A program made the translations under genes and the position numbers. From Alphaproteobacteria bacterium (lineage in GTDB: Bacteria; Pseudomonadota; Alphaproteobacteria; MPNO01; UBA2964), in assembly GCA_012103315.1 (NCBI GenBank), contig WLWZ01000001.1, positions 806,001 through 870,000 of the forward strand: a stretch of 64,000 bases of DNA, given 5' to 3'. The stretch's first letter is position 1. The number at the start of each line of letters is the position of its first letter. Below the pieces are notes generated by a model. That model had not been told where the DNA came from and did not search any database. It was given only the letters and a program-made list of their open reading frames with translations. Below are positions 60,130-64,000 of this stretch, piece after piece.

Positions 60130-61407
60130 ATGAATGATACTCCGCGCGCCGAGATACCGTGGCAGACCCAAGCCGCGATCTATGGCGCCGGCGTGTTCAG
60201 CTTTACAATGGTGGTGATCTCTACGCTGGTTATGCCGCTTTGGGCCGTTCAACTAACCGATTCAACCTTCTTGATCGGCATCATTGTCGGTTCGCGGTAT
60301 TTTCTGACGTTGATATTATCGATTCATGGCGGCGCCTTAATGGATCGTTTAGGGACGCGACGTGTGATGATTGCATTTGCGATTGTTGCGGTCGTGACAC
60401 CTCTTTTGTTTCCATTGACGTCGCTACTACCGTTTGCGGCTCAAATTTCGGCTATCATTCTTTTGCAAATGGTCGCTGGTATGGCTGACGCAATGGTTTG
60501 GGTGGGTGCGCAGGCCCTCAGCGGCAACGTCATGCAGGGACGTCGCCGATATATAGGGCGTATGACCTCAATTGTCAGATTTGGTGCCTTTTTTGGCCCC
60601 AGTTTATTTGGTCTCCTTTGGGATAATACCTGGCAGTCTATGGGGATTTGGCCGGCGTTTATTTGTATGAGTCTCTGGTCGGCTCTAGGTCTTTTATGTG
60701 TTCTCAAGATACCACAGATTTCTAAAGAAGTGGAAATGGTGGGCACTGCTCCCGTGTGCTTGAGAGACATTGTGCCCCGCATAGCTGATTATCGCAGTGC
60801 ATTTCGTTTGATTGCTATTCCCGCTGTTGCTCTGATTTTAATGGTGACCATGGTCAGGATTGGTGCGACAGGAATCCAAAGCTCGTTCTACGTTGTGTTC
60901 CTCGGTGAAGTGAATATTTCCGCCGCCGTAATTGGGTTTCTTATCGGGTTTGCTCAATTAATTGCCAGTGGCGGTTCTCTTTTGGCATCTCCAATTGCCC
61001 GTGTCCTACATCCGCATTGGCTCACAATTTGCGCTGTATTTATGACGGTCGTTACCATTGCAATTACGCCGGTTCTGGTTTTCGACGCACCTGTTTGGGT
61101 CACTTTGTTTTTGCTGGCTGCTGCGATTGGGCTGCGCGGACTGTGCTTGGGTATCAGCCAGCCCATGGAAATTTCCGTATTGGGAAGGGCGATAGCTAGT
61201 ACGGAGCAGGGGAAGGGTGCTGGCTTGAGGACGACGGTCAATCGACTGGCAAGCAGTATCGTGCCTCCACTAATGGGGGCTGTCGCAGAATTTGTTGGCA
61301 TCCAAAATAGTTTCTTTGTAATGGGCGCTGGGCTTTCAGTCGTTTTGATATGCGCCACAGTGTTTGTGTCACGCCACCCAGGGTTGGGGCGCTCCGGGGA
61401 CGTCTAA
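60130..61407 (+). CDS. MFS transporter, tandem copy 1
   Basis: 425 residues, about twelve membrane helices. Starts IPWQTQAAIYGAGVFSF; loop 2-3 motif GGALMDRLGTRRVM is the major-facilitator motif A (D-R-x-G-x-R-R). Related along its whole length to the next two genes, all three having the pattern P...Q..VYG......PLW near the start. Probably imports or exports a small organic acid; direction and substrate unknown. Followed by copy 2 after 3 bases. Confidence 0.88.
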   Translation: MNDTPRAEIPWQTQAAIYGAGVFSFTMVVISTLVMPLWAVQLTDSTFLIGIIVGSRYFLTLILSIHGGALMDRLGTRRVMIAFAIVAVVTPLLFPLTSLLPFAAQISAIILLQMVAGMADAMVWVGAQALSGNVMQGRRRYIGRMTSIVRFGAFFGPSLFGLLWDNTWQSMGIWPAFICMSLWSALGLLCVLKIPQISKEVEMVGTAPVCLRDIVPRIADYRSAFRLIAIPAVALILMVTMVRIGATGIQSSFYVVFLGEVNISAAVIGFLIGFAQLIASGGSLLASPIARVLHPHWLTICAVFMTVVTIAITPVLVFDAPVWVTLFLLAAAIGLRGLCLGISQPMEISVLGRAIASTEQGKGAGLRTTVNRLASSIVPPLMGAVAEFVGIQNSFFVMGAGLSVVLICATVFVSRHPGLGRSGDV

Positions 61408-61410
61408 TCA

Positions 61411-62631
61411 ATGGCGAAAATAGACACCCCCCTCATTCCTATCAAAACGCAACTCGCCGTTTATGGTTGCGGCATGTTTGCGAACAGCATGTCGGTAATT
61501 TCAGGAATTATAATTCCGCTCTGGGTGAGTACTTTTGAAAAATCGGCGATCCTCCTTGGAGTGGTTTTTAGTGCACGTCATGTCCTCCCTCTAATTTTAT
61601 CCATCCACGGTGGGGCGCTTATGGATCGGCTAGGGACCCGGCGTGTGATGCTAATTTTTGCGGTTATTAATGCTGCGGTCCCGCTTATTTTTCCGACGAT
61701 GCCCCTAATTTGGGCAGCTATATTTCTGCAAATGTTAGCGGGACTTGCCACGTCGATGGGGTGGATGGGGGCGCAGACATTGATCGGGCAGGTTATGAAA
61801 GGTAGTGCTGTTTATGCCGGTAGGCTCTCCTTTTCTTTGCGGTTAGGGCATCTCATTGGTCCCCCGATGATAGGTGTAGCCTGGGATCTTGGCGGCTCTT
61901 GGGTCGCTTTCACAGTGATGAGCATTTGGGCATCATTTGGGTTCTTCTCAGCGATGGCTCTACCGTCTCCAGACGCCAAATCGCATCAGGTAGAGAATGT
62001 CACATTTTCCGGACTACTTCCGCGGATGGCTGATTACGTTACCGCATTTCGTATGTTAGCTATCTCTGCGGTTTTGTTTGTGGTGATTGCCACGATGTTA
62101 CGCAATGCCGGAAACGTTGTGCAAACAGGCTTCTATGTTGTGTATCTTGACAACGTCGTTGGTTTATCAGGAACCTTGATCGGGATCTTGACGTCTGTGG
62201 CAGCCGTTGTCGGTGGCATCGGGTCTTTATCGGTCGGCCAACTTTTACGCTTTTGTTCAGCCCATTGGTTGTTGCTGGCGACCGTGGCGGGCTCCGTTAT
62301 CTTTGTATGTGCGACTCCTTTGCTTGGGGCGTTTACATTCCTTGTTATCGCGAGCGCGATGCGCGGTGCATCGTTAGGCGTAAGCCAACCACTTATGATT
62401 TCCATTCTGGCGAAGGCGAGCGGATCGAAGGTACAGGGAACAAGCGTGGGGCTTCGTAACACCGCAAACCGTCTTGCTGGCGTAATTGTACCATTCATAA
62501 TGGGCGTATTGATCCAACTGTTTGGGCTGGCCAATGGATTCTATGCAATTGGTATGATTGTGCTGGCGATGCTTATCGCAACAGGCATATGGCTGAGGAA
62601 GCAACCGGAAATAACGAATGCTCGTAACTAG
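61411..62631 (+). CDS. MFS transporter, tandem copy 2
   Basis: 406 residues. N-terminus IPIKTQLAVYGCGMFANSM; motif A GGALMDRLGTRRVML; WMGAQTLIGQVMKG in helix 4-5 loop is shared with copy 3 and nearly with copy 1 (WVGAQALSGNVMQG). The C-terminal half keeps MRGASLGVSQPLMISIL, matching LRGLCLGISQPMEISVL of copy 1. Starts 3 bases after copy 1, so one transcript is likely. Confidence 0.88.
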   Translation: MAKIDTPLIPIKTQLAVYGCGMFANSMSVISGIIIPLWVSTFEKSAILLGVVFSARHVLPLILSIHGGALMDRLGTRRVMLIFAVINAAVPLIFPTMPLIWAAIFLQMLAGLATSMGWMGAQTLIGQVMKGSAVYAGRLSFSLRLGHLIGPPMIGVAWDLGGSWVAFTVMSIWASFGFFSAMALPSPDAKSHQVENVTFSGLLPRMADYVTAFRMLAISAVLFVVIATMLRNAGNVVQTGFYVVYLDNVVGLSGTLIGILTSVAAVVGGIGSLSVGQLLRFCSAHWLLLATVAGSVIFVCATPLLGAFTFLVIASAMRGASLGVSQPLMISILAKASGSKVQGTSVGLRNTANRLAGVIVPFIMGVLIQLFGLANGFYAIGMIVLAMLIATGIWLRKQPEITNARN

Positions 62632-62640
62632 AAGTCGTGT

Positions 62641-63864
62641 GTGACTGAACAGAGCGGCAAAATACCTTGGCGGATACAGGCGGGAGTGTATGGTGCTGCG
62701 GCGTTTAGCAACACCATGCCGAACATGGGATGGGTAATCATCCCACTTTGGTTGTTACTTCAAGGTGTTCCAGACTGGCTTATCGGAATTACGATTGGTT
62801 GCCGGCATATCGGCCCGATGCTTTTGGCAATTCATGGTGGTGCGGTAATCGATCGGCTTGGCGCCCGTCGTATCATGATCTTCTTGGCTACAGTGGGTGC
62901 CGTTGCACCGCTCCTATATCCGGTTACACCGTTCATTTGGGCTATCATCGTTCTGCAACTCATAACTGGTCTCGTCGACAGTTTAGGTTGGGTCGGCGCA
63001 CAGACATTGGTGAGCAGGGTTATGAAAGGCGATGCCACATACACGAGCCGGATGTCCTTTTGTACCCGTCTTGGATTGCTTATAGGGCCCGCGCTCAGTG
63101 GTGTTGCGCTGGACCATCTGGGTCCATGGGGTGGCTTTGGCTTAATAGGTATTTGGTCTGCGGGTATTCTAGTTTCGGTGCTCATTTTACCTCCCGATAT
63201 TGACCGTCAGGCAGCTGAAAAAACTGAAGACCAGAACAGTCGTTTATCCACGCGCGTGTTTTTGCCATGCCCTTCTGACTATATCGCGGCTTTCAAACTT
63301 CTGGTGTTGCCGACGATCTGTTTCGTAATGGCAATGTCTCTTTTGCGACATTTAGGCGGCGGGATTCAGGCGTCGTTTTATGGCGTGCATTTAAAGGATA
63401 TTGGAATCTCGGCAACGACCATTGGGTTATTAATTTCGGCGAATGGTGCCTTCGGCTTGGTCGGATCATTATCTGCCGCGCCATTACAGCGCTTATTTCG
63501 CACCCATATTTTGTTGCTGTTTCTCGTTACCGGGTCGATCTTCTTTGTTGCAATTACACCGCTTCTTAGTGATCAAGTGACCTGGCTTGTTTTGGCATCG
63601 GGCGCCCGTGGGTGGGCGATGGCTGCGAGCTTGGTTTTTCTGATTTCGATGATTGCGCGCTACACCGAAGAAAACATGCAAGGTAAAGCAATGGGGCTAC
63701 GGGTGACACTTAATCAGATGACGTGGTTTGCTGTACCAATTGTAATGGGCTTTGTGGCTGAGACTTTTGGCCGAGAGCTTAGTTTCTACGTTATTGGTGT
63801 GGCGGCGATTGCTTTGGTGACTGTACTGGGATTATGGGCTGGTTTTCGGAAAGTCTTTGATTAA
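62641..63864 (+). CDS. MFS transporter, tandem copy 3
   Basis: 407 residues from a GTG at 62641. Motif A is AIHGGAVIDRLGARRIM; WVGAQTLVSRVMKGDATYTSRM continues the helix 4-5 signature of copies 1 and 2. The first helix is more divergent (FSNTMPNMGWVIIPLW). It begins 9 bases after copy 2. The last gene of the tandem array; it converges on a partial minus-strand gene with 34 bases between. Confidence 0.87.
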   Translation: MTEQSGKIPWRIQAGVYGAAAFSNTMPNMGWVIIPLWLLLQGVPDWLIGITIGCRHIGPMLLAIHGGAVIDRLGARRIMIFLATVGAVAPLLYPVTPFIWAIIVLQLITGLVDSLGWVGAQTLVSRVMKGDATYTSRMSFCTRLGLLIGPALSGVALDHLGPWGGFGLIGIWSAGILVSVLILPPDIDRQAAEKTEDQNSRLSTRVFLPCPSDYIAAFKLLVLPTICFVMAMSLLRHLGGGIQASFYGVHLKDIGISATTIGLLISANGAFGLVGSLSAAPLQRLFRTHILLLFLVTGSIFFVAITPLLSDQVTWLVLASGARGWAMAASLVFLISMIARYTEENMQGKAMGLRVTLNQMTWFAVPIVMGFVAETFGRELSFYVIGVAAIALVTVLGLWAGFRKVFD

Positions 63865-63898
63865 GGCATTGTATTTTTCCAGCCCTAGGGCCTTGCCC

Positions 63899-64000
63899 TT
63901 ATGCAACATCCTGCTGGGGGAGAGCGCCTGAAATAGCGGCTGAAATCTGATCGGCGGTATTACCTGTTGCGCCCCCGTCTTTGAGCGCTAACCGGATCGA
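63899..64000 (-). CDS. 3' end of an unidentified gene (cut by window)
   Basis: A minus-strand frame open from the window edge for 33 residues to a TAA at 63901-63899, ending ...ADQISAAISGALPQQDVA. Frame choice is supported by the ordinary composition and the long opening; the product cannot be recognised from this fragment. The upstream part lies outside the window. Confidence 0.5.
   Translation of the reverse strand, partial: SIRLALKDGGATGNTADQISAAISGALPQQDVA

Overview
The window reads as a chromosomal segment of an alphaproteobacterium, probably a marine or soil heterotroph with mid-range GC. The evidence is the gene mix: a RibA carrying a degenerate N-terminal DHBP-synthase-like domain, ZapE/AFG1, YciB/IspZ, a TIGR02444-type protein, and many CoA-thioester and aromatic-acid catabolic genes. 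The exact order cannot be settled by reading alone. There is no gene-free stretch longer than 300 bases and no CRISPR array.

Region by region. 1-5.6 kb: the 3' part of rodA, tRNA-Lys(CTT), a RadD-like helicase, an EamA transporter and a trypsin-like lipoprotein. 5.7-13.4 kb: a peroxidase-related protein and SDR, a minus-strand unit (thiolase-like protein, DUF35 partner, acyl-CoA dehydrogenase), and a plus-strand ADP-forming acyl-CoA synthetase (frameshifted) followed by an acyl-CoA dehydrogenase. 13.3-17.7 kb: a Sel1-repeat/histidine-kinase pair, an unknown exported protein and an isopropylmalate-dehydrogenase-family enzyme. 17.6-27.7 kb: a molybdenum hydroxylase unit with a copper chaperone, divergent from an enolase-superfamily/VOC/metallo-beta-lactamase unit; the VOC gene has an in-frame TAG. 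These are followed by a minus-strand unit of one VOC protein and three tandem SDR paralogues. 27.9-39.6 kb: a likely hydroxycinnamate/aryl-CoA catabolic region. It has two feruloyl-CoA hydratase-lyase-like crotonases with histone-like basic tails, an ADP-forming CoA ligase of FerA type, three CoA oxidoreductases, a thioesterase, a PhyH dioxygenase and a dihydroxyphthalate-decarboxylase-like protein. 39.8-48.2 kb: leuCD, yciB, dienelactone hydrolase, zapE and assorted housekeeping genes.

48.2-53.6 kb is the most unusual part. A phage-type S24 repressor sits among five copies of a GGTA-N4-(T/A)ACC operator, with recognisable promoters and a possible leaderless divergent gene. Downstream are a phage-like regulator, ribA, and a single ORF that joins the N-terminal ATPase region of a large terminase directly to the C-terminal collar region of a phage tail protein. 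I read this as the scar of a prophage that lost its whole structural module in one deletion. A frameshifted SGNH hydrolase follows.

53.6-64 kb: a class II aldolase homologue that has lost its zinc histidines beside an extradiol-type VOC dioxygenase, a coiled-coil protein, a WecA/MraY-type transferase, an isochorismatase, a dehydrogenase-E1-alpha-like protein lacking the ThDP motif, another class II aldolase, three tandem MFS transporters, and the end of an unidentified minus-strand gene.

The genes together suggest import and CoA-dependent breakdown of aromatic or other complex carboxylic acids. Several small paralogue expansions are present (3 SDR, 3 MFS, 4 class II aldolases, 4 acyl-CoA dehydrogenases). 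Three genes are broken by single events (G6 frameshift, amber codon, frameshift); sequencing error must be excluded for each.
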